Assembly (NCBI RefSeq): GCF_036002945.1
Contig: NZ_CP108529.1
Coordinates: forward strand, 1,488,001-1,552,000
DNA from: Streptomyces sp. NBC_01224
GTDB taxonomy: Bacteria > Actinomycetota > Actinomycetes > Streptomycetales > Streptomycetaceae
DNA length: 64,000 nucleotides
Reading direction: 5' to 3'
The first letter of the stretch is position 1. Each line of letters starts with the position of its first letter. The notes beneath the pieces were generated by a model. That model was given only the letters and a program-made list of their open reading frames with translations, did not search any database and was not told the origin of the DNA. Shown here in pieces: positions 1 through 9,134 of this stretch. The translations under genes were made by a program, and so were the position numbers.

Positions 1-486
1 TCCGTCGACGAGGAGGGTCGCCTCGGTCAGCTCGGCGCCGATGTCGACGACGAGCAGCGGGCCGCCGTCCTGCGGTCCGGCGTATGCGGCGGCCGCCCTT
101 GCGCTGTCCAGGGCGATGACGCTCGTCGGCCCGAGTGCGGCGATCAGTTCCCTCGCCGCGGCGCGGTGTTCGGACCCTGCGAGGACGGGATGGCTGAGGA
201 CGACCACGGCGTCGGTGCGGTCCGAGCCCAGGGTGCTGTCGACGATACGGCCGAGCATCCGGCCGCAGGACACGGGGTCGACGATGCGCCCACGCCGGAC
301 CGGGCGGCCGTGCCCAGGCCCGGCGCCGAAGTCGCTGCAGGCGTCGGTGTCGGCGATGACGCCGTGTCCGGGCATCCAGGCGCGGGTCCGTGAGCTGCCG
401 AGGTCGAGGGCGAGGCCACGGGTGACGCCCCGGTACTCCTGGCGGACGGACTGGCCGAGTCGCGGTCCGTTGTGCAGCGAACGCAT
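1..486 (-). CDS. MreB/Mbl-like actin-fold ATPase, 3' end cut by window
   Basis: N-terminal 162 codons of an actin-family ATPase; the gene runs off the left edge. It shows the phosphate-1 motif LALDLGSSRTRAW near residue 25 and the phosphate-2 motif LLVVDIGAELTEATLL near residue 152, spaced as in MreB, Mbl and FtsA. The ATG at 486 follows GGGAGGGGCG, a fair ribosome site. Bacterial members form filaments that guide wall synthesis, but Streptomyces carries several divergent paralogues with roles mostly in sporulation. The short spacing and the SSRTRAW loop suggest a divergent paralogue rather than the main mreB. It is the next gene downstream of ligA on the same strand, 157 bp away. Confidence 0.75.
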   Translation of the reverse strand, partial: MRSLHNGPRLGQSVRQEYRGVTRGLALDLGSSRTRAWMPGHGVIADTDACSDFGAGPGHGRPVRRGRIVDPVSCGRMLGRIVDSTLGSDRTDAVVVLSHPVLAGSEHRAAARELIAALGPTSVIALDSARAAAAYAGPQDGGPLLVVDIGAELTEATLLVDG

Positions 487-643
487 CGCCCCTCCCACCG
501 GCCTGCCGACGCGGCCGTTCACACACCCATTGACCCGCTGATAGCGAGGCATGGCCGAGCCCTCACTATGCAATAGGGAGGCAAAGAAAGCCACTCCCCG
601 GCAAAATCCAAGGGCTCGGGCGCGGCGAGGTCTCCATCGTGCG

Positions 644-2746
644 TCACACCTCCGACGGCAGGAAACCGGCGATCAGCTCGGCGAACTCGTCTGGCGCGGC
701 AATCCGGACACCCAGGTCCTCGGCCTTGGTGCGCTTGGATCCGGCCTTCTCCCCGGCGACCAGGAGCGTGGTGCGCTTGGAGACGCTGGACGAGGACTTC
801 CCGCCGGCTCGCTCGATCAGCTCGTTCATCTGATTCCGGGAGAGCTTCTCCAGCACGCCGGTCATGGCGCCGGTGACCACCACGGTCATCCCGTCCAGCG
901 GCAGGCCGACGGTCCCCTCCCCGTCGGCGGCGGCAGCGGCTTCGGTGCCCTCCTCGCCCGGCTCCGGCGGCGGCGTCGCACCGGGCTCCGTCATGTTGAC
1001 CCCGGCGGCCACCAGCTTCTCGATCAGCGGGGTCAGCTCCACCAGCTCCGCGACGACGCCCGCGGCCTTCTCCTTGCCGATGCCGTCGACGCGCTGGAGC
1101 TCCTCGGCGTCGGCGGCCCTGATCCGGTCCATGTCCGCGAAGTACCGGGCGATCCGCCGTGACATGGAGCGCCCGGTGCCGCGTACCCCCAGCGCGCAGA
1201 AGACCCGGGAGAGCGGCTGGGTCCGTGCCGTTTCGATGGCGGCCAGGAGGTTGTCGGTGCTGGTCTCGCCCATCCGTTCCAGGCCCAGCAGCTGCTCGCG
1301 GCCGAGGGTGAAGAGGTCTGCGAAGTCGGCCACCAGCCCGGCGTCGACGAGCTGGACGACCCGGGTGGCGCCTAGGCCCTCGATGTCGAGCTGGTCGCGG
1401 CCCGCCGCATACGAAATGGAGGCGACGAGGCGGCAGTCGCGGCCCCGGACACAGCGCCAGCGCTGCTCGCTGGTGTCGATCTCGGAGCCGCACTGCGGGC
1501 ATGCCTCGGGGAAGACTATGGGCTGTTCGTCACCGGTCCGCAGATGGGCGACGGGCGCCTCGATGCGGGGGATGATGTCGCCCGCCTTGTAGACCATCAC
1601 GCGGTCGCCCAGGCGGAGATCGCGGCGGGTGATGTCGGCCGGGTTGTGCAGTGTGGCGTAGCTGACCGTCGAGCCGTCGATCTCCACCGGTTCCAGCACG
1701 GCGCGCGGCGCGATGATGCCGGTCCTGCCGACGTTCCACTCGACGCCGAGGAGCCGGGTGACCTTCTCGACGGCCGGGAGCTTGTATGCGATGGCCCAGC
1801 GCGGCGCCCTGGTCCCTGAACCGGCCTCGCGCTGGTCGGCCGCCAGATCGGCCTTGATCACGATGCCGTCGATGCCGAACGGCAGCGAGGCGCGCAGGGC
1901 CCCGACTTCCTCGACCCGGGCCTGCACCCCCTCGACGGTGGTGACGATGCGCGGTGCCACGTCCGTGTCCGCCGCGGTGTGCACGCCGAGCCCTGCGACG
2001 TACTCCAGGACCTCGCTGTGCGGGAGTTCGGCGAGGGTGTCGGTCAGCTCTCCGGACTCGGGCAGCGGCAGTGCACCGTAGGCGAAGAAGGTCATCTCCA
2101 CCGTGTACGCGCGGTCCTTGGCGCGGAGTGTGCCCGCCGCGCCGTTCCTCGGGTTGGCGAAGGGGGCGCCGCCGTGCTCGGTGCGCACGGTGTTGGCCTG
2201 TTCGAACTGCTCGGTCGTCATGAGGATCTCGCCGCGCATCTCGATCGTCACCGGCTCGGCGAGCTGCTCGGGGAGGCCGACCACGGTGCCGATCGCGTGC
2301 GAGACGTCCTCGCCCGCGGTGCCGTCGCCCCGGGTGATCAGCTGCTCCAGGCGGCCCGCCCGGTAGCGGGCGGCGACAGCCAGGCCGTCGAGCTTCGGCT
2401 CCACGCTCCACGCGGCGACGGGTCTGCCGATCCGGCGCTCCAGCGACGCCGTCCATGTGGCGAACTGCTCGGCCGAGAAGACGTTGTCCAGGGACAGCAT
2501 CGGCACCGTGTGCGGCACGTCCCCGCTCGCGGCGCCGCCCGCCACCTTGCCGGTCGGGGACGCTTCCAGCACCTCCTGCGGGTGCTCCTGTTCGTACGCG
2601 GCGATCCCCCGTACCAGCCGGTCGTACGCGTCGTCGTCGAGCGTGCTCTCGCCCGTGGCGTAGTACGCGGCGGCGGCCTGCGACGCTTCTTCGACCGCGG
2701 CGGCGTAGGCGGCGGTATCGGCGAGCACAACAGCTGAGTTCGTCAT
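644..2746 (-). CDS. ligA: NAD-dependent DNA ligase LigA
   Basis: Seals nicks in duplex DNA using NAD. About 700 residues: the adenylation motif EPKLDG puts the catalytic lysine at about residue 118; a four-cysteine zinc site follows (C416, C419, C432, C438), then helix-hairpin-helix repeats and a C-terminal BRCT domain beginning around residue 620 ([10 protein letters not shown]). The ATG at 2746 (MTNSAVVL) is chosen because GGATGGGGG lies just upstream; an in-frame ATG at 2776 would add ten residues and nearly touch the upstream gene. Many streptomycetes carry a second, divergent LigA. The missing usual cell-division/replication neighbours hint that this may be that paralogue, but this cannot be settled from one window. 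Confidence 0.93.
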   Translation of the reverse strand: MTNSAVVLADTAAYAAAVEEASQAAAAYYATGESTLDDDAYDRLVRGIAAYEQEHPQEVLEASPTGKVAGGAASGDVPHTVPMLSLDNVFSAEQFATWTASLERRIGRPVAAWSVEPKLDGLAVAARYRAGRLEQLITRGDGTAGEDVSHAIGTVVGLPEQLAEPVTIEMRGEILMTTEQFEQANTVRTEHGGAPFANPRNGAAGTLRAKDRAYTVEMTFFAYGALPLPESGELTDTLAELPHSEVLEYVAGLGVHTAADTDVAPRIVTTVEGVQARVEEVGALRASLPFGIDGIVIKADLAADQREAGSGTRAPRWAIAYKLPAVEKVTRLLGVEWNVGRTGIIAPRAVLEPVEIDGSTVSYATLHNPADITRRDLRLGDRVMVYKAGDIIPRIEAPVAHLRTGDEQPIVFPEACPQCGSEIDTSEQRWRCVRGRDCRLVASISYAAGRDQLDIEGLGATRVVQLVDAGLVADFADLFTLGREQLLGLERMGETSTDNLLAAIETARTQPLSRVFCALGVRGTGRSMSRRIARYFADMDRIRAADAEELQRVDGIGKEKAAGVVAELVELTPLIEKLVAAGVNMTEPGATPPPEPGEEGTEAAAAADGEGTVGLPLDGMTVVVTGAMTGVLEKLSRNQMNELIERAGGKSSSSVSKRTTLLVAGEKAGSKRTKAEDLGVRIAAPDEFAELIAGFLPSEV

Positions 2747-2782
2747 GGCCCCCATCCTGCCGCCCACCACTGACAACGCCCC

Positions 2783-4897
2783 TCAGCCGGCCGTCCGAAC
2801 CGTCCCGCCCGCCTCTTCGGCGCCCCCCACCGAGCGCGGCGGTGCCAGCGGGATCTGCGGTCCCGAACACTCCCGCAGCCAGCGCCGCAGCACCTCGTGC
2901 ACCTGCTCGGCCCCCACCAGCTCCGTGCCCTGCGCCACCGGCGCGGACAGATCCGCCGGCCACAGCAGGAACGGCCGGGACTGCTCACCGCCCAGACCGC
3001 CGTGCGAGCCGATCTGTTCCTCGAAGGCATGCACGCAGCCCGTGGCCCCGTCATGCATCGAGTTGACCATGATGTCGGCGACGTGCGGGAACGTGTCGGT
3101 GCGGCGCACCGCGGCCGCCGCGCCCGGGCCGAAGGGGGCCAGTGGCCCTTCCCCGTCCTTCAGTTCCGACACCGGGACCTCGGTGCCGCCACGCCCCAGC
3201 ACCACCGATCCGTGCCGCTCGCTGCGGACCAGCAGAAAGCCGATGCCGGGGTGGTTGGCGAGGGTGCTGAGCAGTGCGGGACGGCTCCGGTCGAGCTGTT
3301 CGCGCGAGGCGCGTCCCTCGATGTCGGGGAAGGAGATCAGGCCGAGGTTGCCGGAGGCGAGGACGACCGGGTCGGACGGCTTCGCACGGTGTTCCACCTC
3401 GCCCTCCTCGACCGGCCGGTGCAGGGCGATCCGTACCGCGTCACGCGCCTCCGAACCGCTGCGGGTGCGCTGCGCCCGACGGGGTACGGGCAGCCCGCAG
3501 CCCGCCCGCACCAGATCCTTGAGCGTCAGCCCGTACGCCCCCGCGAAGGTCTCTCCGGGGCTCTGCCCGTGGTCGGAGAGCAGCACGATCCGGTAGGTGC
3601 GCGGGGTGTGTTCGGCGACCTTGACGATCAGGGCGAGCGAGCGGTCCAGGCGCGCGAGCACCTTCTCCGCGTCACGGCTGTGCGGTCCGGAGTGGTGCGC
3701 CACCTCGTCGTACGCGACCAGGTCGGCATAGACGGCGGTGCGTCCGGCGAACATGTCCCCGATGACGGCGGCGACCACCACATCGCGTTCGACGACGGTC
3801 GCGAAGGCCCGGATGAGGGGGTAGAGCCCACCGCGCTTGATCCGGGGCGTGTCCTTCCGTATCCGCGCCCGGGTCGACTGCCCGATCTCGCGGCAGACCT
3901 CGGCGACGAACGACAGCGCCGTACGCACGGCGTTGGCCGGGTCGGAGAAGTAGGCGAAGTACCCCGCCCTGGAGCGGCGGCCCTTGCCGAGCCGGGCCGC
4001 CATGGACAGAACGAGTGCCAGCTGGTCGGCGCCGCCGCTGAAGAGGTTGCCGCGGCTGGCGCCGTCGAGCGTGAGCAGCCCGCCGTCGTGGGTGCGTGCG
4101 ATGGCCCGGCGCTGGAGCTCTATGGCGCTCGCGGGGCGGCTGGAGACCATGACGTCGCCGGTCTCCTTCTCGTACCAGCGGAAGGCGGGGACGTCGTGGT
4201 TGCTGCCGTGCAGGATGCCGAGCTGGCTGGCGCCGGTCTGGCTGGACCAGTCGGTGCGCCACGGGGTGAGCCGGTGGCCCTCCTCGTCGGCGAGCCAGTT
4301 CGCGACGGTCGGCATCAGGCGGGATTCGGCGGCCCGGGCGAGCACGTCGTGGCCGACGCCGTCGAGCTGAATGAAGACGGTGCCCGGCGGTCCGCTGCGT
4401 CCGCTGTCCGCACCGCTGCGTCTACGGCGGCGGTCGGCGAGCCGTGAGAGCCGGCGCCGGTAGGCGTTGTCGTCGCGGACGGCGAGCGCCGTGGAGGTTG
4501 CGGAGGCGACGGCGGACATCACGGCCGCGACGACGACCGCGGTCTCCGGGTTGGCGGCGCCGCGCCCGTCCGGTATGAGTCGCAGGGCGACCAGCAGCAG
4601 CGAGCCGTTCAGGAAGAAGACGAGCATTCCCAGGACGAGTGCGGGCACGATGAGCAGTGCCCGTACCAGGACCGGCCAGACCAGCGCGGAGAGCAGACCG
4701 AACGCTCCGGCGCCCCAGGCCGCGGTGAACGCGATCTTGGTGATGCTGTCGCCGTCGTCCGACTGGAGCTGGAAGTCCGGCAGAATCCCGGCGAGCGCCA
4801 GCATCGTGAGCGTCGAGACCGCCCACACCACAACCACTCGCATCAGGGCGCTGCCGGCTGTTCGCCATCGCCCGTCACCCACGCCGTTCCACCTCAC
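2783..4897 (-). CDS. Holin-like membrane domain fused to alkaline-phosphatase-fold phosphodiesterase
   Basis: 704 residues. The first ~150 contain about four hydrophobic segments (for example near residues 21-40, 53-75 and 80-110), of the kind placed in the phage-holin-4/membrane superfamily. The rest is a type I phosphodiesterase/alkaline-phosphatase domain: FIQLDGVGHDVL carries the first metal aspartate, SQTGAS the likely nucleophile region, YADLVAYDEVAHHSG and LLSDHGQSPG the later metal ligands. The domain lies on one side of the membrane; substrate unknown (a phosphodiester, perhaps of a lipid or polymer). Its stop lies 36 bp before the ligA start, so the two may be cotranscribed. Confidence 0.85.
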   Translation of the reverse strand: MRWNGVGDGRWRTAGSALMRVVVVWAVSTLTMLALAGILPDFQLQSDDGDSITKIAFTAAWGAGAFGLLSALVWPVLVRALLIVPALVLGMLVFFLNGSLLLVALRLIPDGRGAANPETAVVVAAVMSAVASATSTALAVRDDNAYRRRLSRLADRRRRRSGADSGRSGPPGTVFIQLDGVGHDVLARAAESRLMPTVANWLADEEGHRLTPWRTDWSSQTGASQLGILHGSNHDVPAFRWYEKETGDVMVSSRPASAIELQRRAIARTHDGGLLTLDGASRGNLFSGGADQLALVLSMAARLGKGRRSRAGYFAYFSDPANAVRTALSFVAEVCREIGQSTRARIRKDTPRIKRGGLYPLIRAFATVVERDVVVAAVIGDMFAGRTAVYADLVAYDEVAHHSGPHSRDAEKVLARLDRSLALIVKVAEHTPRTYRIVLLSDHGQSPGETFAGAYGLTLKDLVRAGCGLPVPRRAQRTRSGSEARDAVRIALHRPVEEGEVEHRAKPSDPVVLASGNLGLISFPDIEGRASREQLDRSRPALLSTLANHPGIGFLLVRSERHGSVVLGRGGTEVPVSELKDGEGPLAPFGPGAAAAVRRTDTFPHVADIMVNSMHDGATGCVHAFEEQIGSHGGLGGEQSRPFLLWPADLSAPVAQGTELVGAEQVHEVLRRWLRECSGPQIPLAPPRSVGGAEEAGGTVRTAG

Positions 4898-4982
4898 GTC
4901 CGGACCCCGCCGTTCCGGGCCCAGTGTCCCAGCTTTTCACAGCGCCGCCGCGGGCCACTGGCGGCAGCGGGCAGGAGGCCGG

Positions 4983-5396
4983 TCAGCAGCCGTCGTATCC
5001 GGCAGTGGGCATGGAGAGCCTGCGGTGCACACTCGCCTTCGTACGGGCGTTGTACGGCGGCTCGTCCAGTGCCGCGATCTCCAGCCGTACGCCGCGCCGC
5101 TCGCACTCCGCAGCGAACTCCGGCACCGAGGTGAGGGCCCGCGCCAGCACCCGGTCGTTGGCGGCGACGAAGACTTCGACAGCGCCGCTGTCGACATCCG
5201 TCCACAGGGCGTGGTGGTCGGGGCGCAGCCCGTAGAAGCGCAGCTGGCGGGTGACGACGTATCCCTTGTCGGCGGCCCAGCGGGCGCACATGTCGTGCTG
5301 GCTGCGGGTGTCCACGAGGAACGGATCGCTGTCGAGCTCTTCGAGCGGCGTGAGACTGGCGATGGCCGCCACCCGTACATCCGTTACGTCCCCCAT
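4983..5396 (-). CDS. Small hypothetical protein, resolvase-N-like
   Basis: 137 residues from the ATG at 5396 (MGDVTDVRVAAIASL), which follows GGGGGGAA at a proper distance; a longer frame to 5453 has no better start. The stretch from about residue 40 (DMCARWAADKGYVVTRQLRFYG) to residue 105 (CERRGVRLEIAA) loosely resembles the N-terminal fold of serine recombinases, but I see neither the catalytic serine motif nor a DNA-binding tail, so it is unlikely to be an active recombinase. Function unknown. It stands alone between two larger genes on the same strand. Confidence 0.7.
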   Translation of the reverse strand: MGDVTDVRVAAIASLTPLEELDSDPFLVDTRSQHDMCARWAADKGYVVTRQLRFYGLRPDHHALWTDVDSGAVEVFVAANDRVLARALTSVPEFAAECERRGVRLEIAALDEPPYNARTKASVHRRLSMPTAGYDGC

Positions 5397-5550
5397 GGCC
5401 GTTCCCCCCGTGCTAGGCGTACGGGCGACACTACCGCTCCGGCTCCCGTACAAAAAGGCGCATGTCGGGACGGGAGGAGCGCGGAGTACGGAACGCCGGT
5501 GCGCCCCCGCCCCGGGACGGAGCCGGGGCGGGGCGCAGGGGACTGGTGGG

Positions 5551-6990
5551 TCAGAGCGACGTCATGACGTGCTTGATGCGGGTGTAGTCCTCGAAGCCGT
5601 ACGCGGAGAGGTCCTTGCCGTAGCCGGACTGCTTGTAGCCGCCGTGCGGCATCTCGGCGACGAGTGCCATGTGGGTGTTGATCCACACGCAGCCGAAGTC
5701 GAGGTTCTTGGACATCCGCATCGCCCGTGCGTGGTCCTTGGTCCACACCGAGGAGGCGAGGGCGTAGTCGACGCCGTTGGCGTACGCGACGGCCTGGGCC
5801 TCGTCCGTGAACGACTGGACGGTCATGACCGGGCCGAAGACCTCGTTCTGGATGATCTCGTCGTCCTGCTGGAGGCCGGAGACCACCGTCGGGGCGTAGA
5901 AGTAGCCCTTCTCGCCGACCCGGTGGCCGCCCGCCTCGATCGTGGCGTGCTCCGGGAGGCGGTCGATGAAGCCGCTGACCTGGGCGAGCTGGCCGGCGTT
6001 GTTGAGCGGGCCGTACAGCACGTCCTCGTCGTCCGGCTGCCCCGTCTTCGTGTCGGCGGCGGCCTTGGCGAGGGCCGCGACGAACTCGTCGTGGACGGAC
6101 TCCTGGACAAGGACGCGGGTCGCTGCCGTGCAGTCCTGGCCGGCGTTGAAGAAGCCGCCGACGATCAGGTCCTCGACCGCCTTCTCCAGGTCCGCGTCCT
6201 CGAAGATCACCGCCGGGGCCTTGCCACCGAGCTCCAGGTGGACGCGCTTGACGTCCTTGGCCGCGCTCTGCGCGACCTGGATGCCGGCCCGCACCGAGCC
6301 GGTGATGGAGGCCATCGCCGGGGTCGGGTGCTCGACCATCGCACGGCCGGTCTCCCGGTCGCCGCAGATGACGTTGAAGATGCCGCGTGGCAGTTCCAGC
6401 TCCTCCAGTACGCCGCCGATGATCTCGGCGATCAGCACGGTGGAGGCGGGGGTGGTGTCGGAGGGCTTGAGGACGACGGCGTTGCCTGCGGCGAGCGCGG
6501 GCGCGAACTTCCACACGGCCATCAGCAAGGGGTAGTTCCACGGCGCGACCTGCGCGCAGACGCCGACCGGCTCGCGGCGGATGATCGAGGTGAGGCCCTC
6601 CATGTACTCGCCGGCCGAGCGGCCTTCGAGCATCCGCGCCGCACCGGCGAAGAAGCGGACCTGGTCGATGGCCGGGGCCAGTTCCTCGCTGCGGGTGAGG
6701 TGGAGCGGCTTTCCGGTGTCACGGCTCTCGGCGGCCACCAGTTCGTCGGCCCGCGCCTCCATCGCGTCGGCGATCTTCAGCAGGGCCAGCTGGCGTACGG
6801 AGGGGGTGGTGTCGCGCCAGACGGGGAACGCGGCAGCGGCGGCGGCCATGGCAGCGTCGACGTCCGCGTCGCCGGAGAGCGGAGACGTCGCGTAGACCTC
6901 GCCGGTGCTGGGGTCCACGACGTCGAGGGTGCGGCCGTCCGAGGCGTCCGCGAAGACGCCGTCGATGTAATTGCGGAACGTGGTGCTCAT
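5551..6990 (-). CDS. Gamma-aminobutyraldehyde dehydrogenase
   Basis: 479-residue NAD(P)-dependent aldehyde dehydrogenase from the ATG at 6990 (MSTTFRNYIDGVF). The cofactor site is visible at APWNYPLLMAVWK, the general-base glutamate in VHLELGGKAPAVIF and the catalytic cysteine in FFNAGQDCTAATRV. HGGYKQSGYGKDLSAYGFEDYTRIKHV at the end (given here as a motif region) matches the betaine/aminobutyraldehyde subgroup, which oxidises 4-aminobutanal to GABA in putrescine breakdown. It is the last gene of a three-gene same-strand set with a SnoaL-like protein and an NCS1 permease; the PucR regulator upstream probably controls all three. Confidence 0.9.
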   Translation of the reverse strand: MSTTFRNYIDGVFADASDGRTLDVVDPSTGEVYATSPLSGDADVDAAMAAAAAAFPVWRDTTPSVRQLALLKIADAMEARADELVAAESRDTGKPLHLTRSEELAPAIDQVRFFAGAARMLEGRSAGEYMEGLTSIIRREPVGVCAQVAPWNYPLLMAVWKFAPALAAGNAVVLKPSDTTPASTVLIAEIIGGVLEELELPRGIFNVICGDRETGRAMVEHPTPAMASITGSVRAGIQVAQSAAKDVKRVHLELGGKAPAVIFEDADLEKAVEDLIVGGFFNAGQDCTAATRVLVQESVHDEFVAALAKAAADTKTGQPDDEDVLYGPLNNAGQLAQVSGFIDRLPEHATIEAGGHRVGEKGYFYAPTVVSGLQQDDEIIQNEVFGPVMTVQSFTDEAQAVAYANGVDYALASSVWTKDHARAMRMSKNLDFGCVWINTHMALVAEMPHGGYKQSGYGKDLSAYGFEDYTRIKHVMTSL

Positions 6991-7054
6991 GGAACCGGTC
7001 TCTCTCGTGGTCGGTCGGCGGTACAGGTGGTGCTCGTCCGGCGCGGCGGTGCCG

Positions 7055-7465
7055 TCAGCCCGCGGTACGAGCGGACAGGTGCTCGTGGACGGCAGGCCAG
7101 CTGCCGTCCTCGGCGTGGGCGAAGACGATCGTCTCCCGCTCGTGGACGGTCTCCTCACCGGCCCGGGTGGCGATCCTGGTCTCGACGTCGTGGCTGAAGA
7201 CGGCGGTGGAGCCGAGGTGCTGGATCAGCTGTCCGGTGGAAGTGCAGCCCAGGATCCGGAAGTCGTCCTCGGCCACCCACTGCTGCCACAGCGCGCGGTA
7301 CTCGGCCGTGGAGGCGAGCCGCTGCGGCGTGGAGTGGAAGACGAAGGTGGCGTCCGGGGCGAATGCACCGAAGTAGTCGTCGAGGCGGCCCTCGGCGAAG
7401 GCGGCGACGAGCGCATCGGCGGCGGCCTGGATCTCCTGGACGGGGGTGCTCTCGGGCGTGCTCAT
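7055..7465 (-). CDS. SnoaL-like / NTF2-fold protein
   Basis: 136 residues from the ATG at 7465 (MSTPESTPVQEIQAA). The pattern of an N-terminal helix, ALVAAFAEGRLDDYFGAFAPDATFVFHSTP, and a long C-terminal sheet ending VFAHAEDGSWPAVHEHLS is that of the DUF4440/SnoaL-like cone fold, which holds a small ligand or substrate. It sits between the aldehyde dehydrogenase and the NCS1 permease with gaps of 64 and 32 bp, so it is probably part of the same transcript. Its role is unknown; it could act on an intermediate of the imported nitrogen compound. Confidence 0.83.
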   Translation of the reverse strand: MSTPESTPVQEIQAAADALVAAFAEGRLDDYFGAFAPDATFVFHSTPQRLASTAEYRALWQQWVAEDDFRILGCTSTGQLIQHLGSTAVFSHDVETRIATRAGEETVHERETIVFAHAEDGSWPAVHEHLSARTAG

Positions 7466-7497
7466 GGTTGGCTCCTGGTTACGGGCGGGGCAGGCGC

Positions 7498-9036
7498 TCA
7501 GTGAGCGGCGGCGGGTTCGGCGGTGAGGGGCTCCTCTGTGCCGCCGGTGATCGGCGGGACCTCGGAGTCCGACGCCCGGACGAATCGGGGGCCGTCCGGC
7601 CCGTACACTCCGCGCGGCTCGGGGAAGAGGGTGAGCAGGCCGAGGTAGACCACGGCCGCGAGGGCGAGGCCGACCGGGAGGGAGATGTCGGCGCCGTTCG
7701 CGAGGTTGCCGAGCGGGCCGACGAACTGGCCGGGCAGGTTGGTGAACAGGAGCGCCACACCGGCGGAGATGAACCAGGTGGACATCCCGCGCCAGTTCCA
7801 GCCGTGGTTGAACCAGTAGCGGCCACCGGTCTGGCGGCGGTTGAAGACCTGGAGCGCGTCCGCGTCGTACCAGCCGCGCCGGGTGACGTAACCGAGTGCC
7901 ATCACGATCATCCACGGGGCGGTACAGGTGATGATCAGGGTCGCGAAGGTGGAGATGGACTGCGCGAGGTTGAGCGCGAAGCGGCCGATGAAGATGAAGG
8001 CGATCGACAGGGCGCCGATGAAGAACGTCGACTGCACCCGGCTGAAGCGGGTGAAGACGCTCGAGACGTCGAGGCCGGTGCCGTACAGCGCGGTCGTGCC
8101 GGTCGACAGGCCACCGATCAGGGCGATCAGGCAGAGCGGCAGGAAGTACCAGCCGGGCGAGATGGCGAGCAGTCCGCCGACGTAGTTGGGCGCGGCCGGG
8201 TCGACGTACTTGGCGGCCTTGGACGCGATGATGGAGGCGGTGGCCAGGCCGAAGACGAAGGGCAGCAACGTGGCGATCTGGGCGAGGAACGCGGCGCCCA
8301 TCACCCGGCGGCGGGGCGTCGTGGCCGGGATGTAGCGGGACCAGTCGCCGAGGAAAGCGCCGAAGGAGACCGGGTTGGACAGCACGATCAGCGCGGCGCC
8401 GATGAACGACGGCCAGAACAGCGGGTCGGCGGTCGAGGTGAAGGTGCCCGCGTAGCCGGCGTCGAAGTCTCCCGCGAAGGCGAAGGCGCCGAGGACGAAG
8501 AGTGCCGATGCGGCGACCACCGCGATCTTGTTGACCATCAGCATGAAGCGGAAGCCGTAGATGCAGACCACCAGGACGAGCCCGGCGAAGATCGCATATG
8601 CAATGCCATATGTCACATCGGACTCGGGTACGCCGGCGAGTCGGTGGGCGCCGCCGACGAGTGCGTCACCCGAGGACCACACCGAGATCGAGAAGAACGC
8701 GACCGCGGTCAGCAGCGAGAGGAACGAGCCGACGATCCGGCCGTGCACGCCCAGGTGGGCGGAGGAGGAGACGGCGTTGTTGGTGCCGTTGGTCGGGCCG
8801 AACAGCGCCATCGGGGCCAGCAGCAGCGCACCGGCGACGAGGCCGAGCAGCGTCGCCGCCAGTCCCTGCCAGAAGGAGAGGCCGAACAGGATCGGGAAGG
8901 CGCCCAGCACGCACGTCGCGAAGGTGTTGGCACCGCCGAAGGCGAGCCGGAAGAGGTCGATCGGACGAGCGGTGCGGTCGGCGTCGGGAATCCGCTCGAC
9001 ACCATTTGTCTCGACTTCGGTGATCGAAGCAGTCAC
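7498..9036 (-). CDS. NCS1-family permease (purine/cytosine/allantoin type)
   Basis: 512-residue membrane protein with about twelve hydrophobic segments. The NCS1 signature region is clear: FRLAFGGANTF near residue 30, FWPSFIGAALIVLSNPVSFGAFLGDWSRYIP in the middle, and a loop with YWFNHGWNWRGM near residue 420. The family imports nucleobases or related ring compounds by cation symport. It is the first gene of the minus-strand set and is divergent from pucR with only 98 bp between the proposed starts, which fits regulation of uptake by that neighbour. The exact substrate cannot be read from the sequence; a polyamine or pyrimidine product is suggested by the dehydrogenase next door. Confidence 0.9.
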   Translation of the reverse strand: MTASITEVETNGVERIPDADRTARPIDLFRLAFGGANTFATCVLGAFPILFGLSFWQGLAATLLGLVAGALLLAPMALFGPTNGTNNAVSSSAHLGVHGRIVGSFLSLLTAVAFFSISVWSSGDALVGGAHRLAGVPESDVTYGIAYAIFAGLVLVVCIYGFRFMLMVNKIAVVAASALFVLGAFAFAGDFDAGYAGTFTSTADPLFWPSFIGAALIVLSNPVSFGAFLGDWSRYIPATTPRRRVMGAAFLAQIATLLPFVFGLATASIIASKAAKYVDPAAPNYVGGLLAISPGWYFLPLCLIALIGGLSTGTTALYGTGLDVSSVFTRFSRVQSTFFIGALSIAFIFIGRFALNLAQSISTFATLIITCTAPWMIVMALGYVTRRGWYDADALQVFNRRQTGGRYWFNHGWNWRGMSTWFISAGVALLFTNLPGQFVGPLGNLANGADISLPVGLALAAVVYLGLLTLFPEPRGVYGPDGPRFVRASDSEVPPITGGTEEPLTAEPAAAH

Positions 9037-9068
9037 GGGCGCTCCACCTCTTGTTCATGGGGACGGTC

Positions 9069-9081
9069 CCACAGTCTGTGG
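9069..9081. promoter_or_regulatory. 13-bp perfect palindrome in the pucR/NCS1 divergent promoter region
   Basis: CCACAGTCTGTGG is a perfect inverted repeat with one central base, lying between the divergent starts of the permease and pucR. A degraded copy, CTGTTGTCTGTGG, overlaps the pucR start near 9125-9138. This is a plausible operator for the PucR protein; no match to a published site is claimed. Confidence 0.4.
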
Positions 9082-9134
9082 CCCCGGACGACGGTCGACA
9101 ATTGTGCACATCACAGAGCACTACGCTGTTGTCT

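Noticed and set aside
2897..4447. A 516-codon plus-strand frame opposite the phosphodiesterase
   Set aside because: Codon pattern and composition are those of a shadow; the minus strand has clear motifs.
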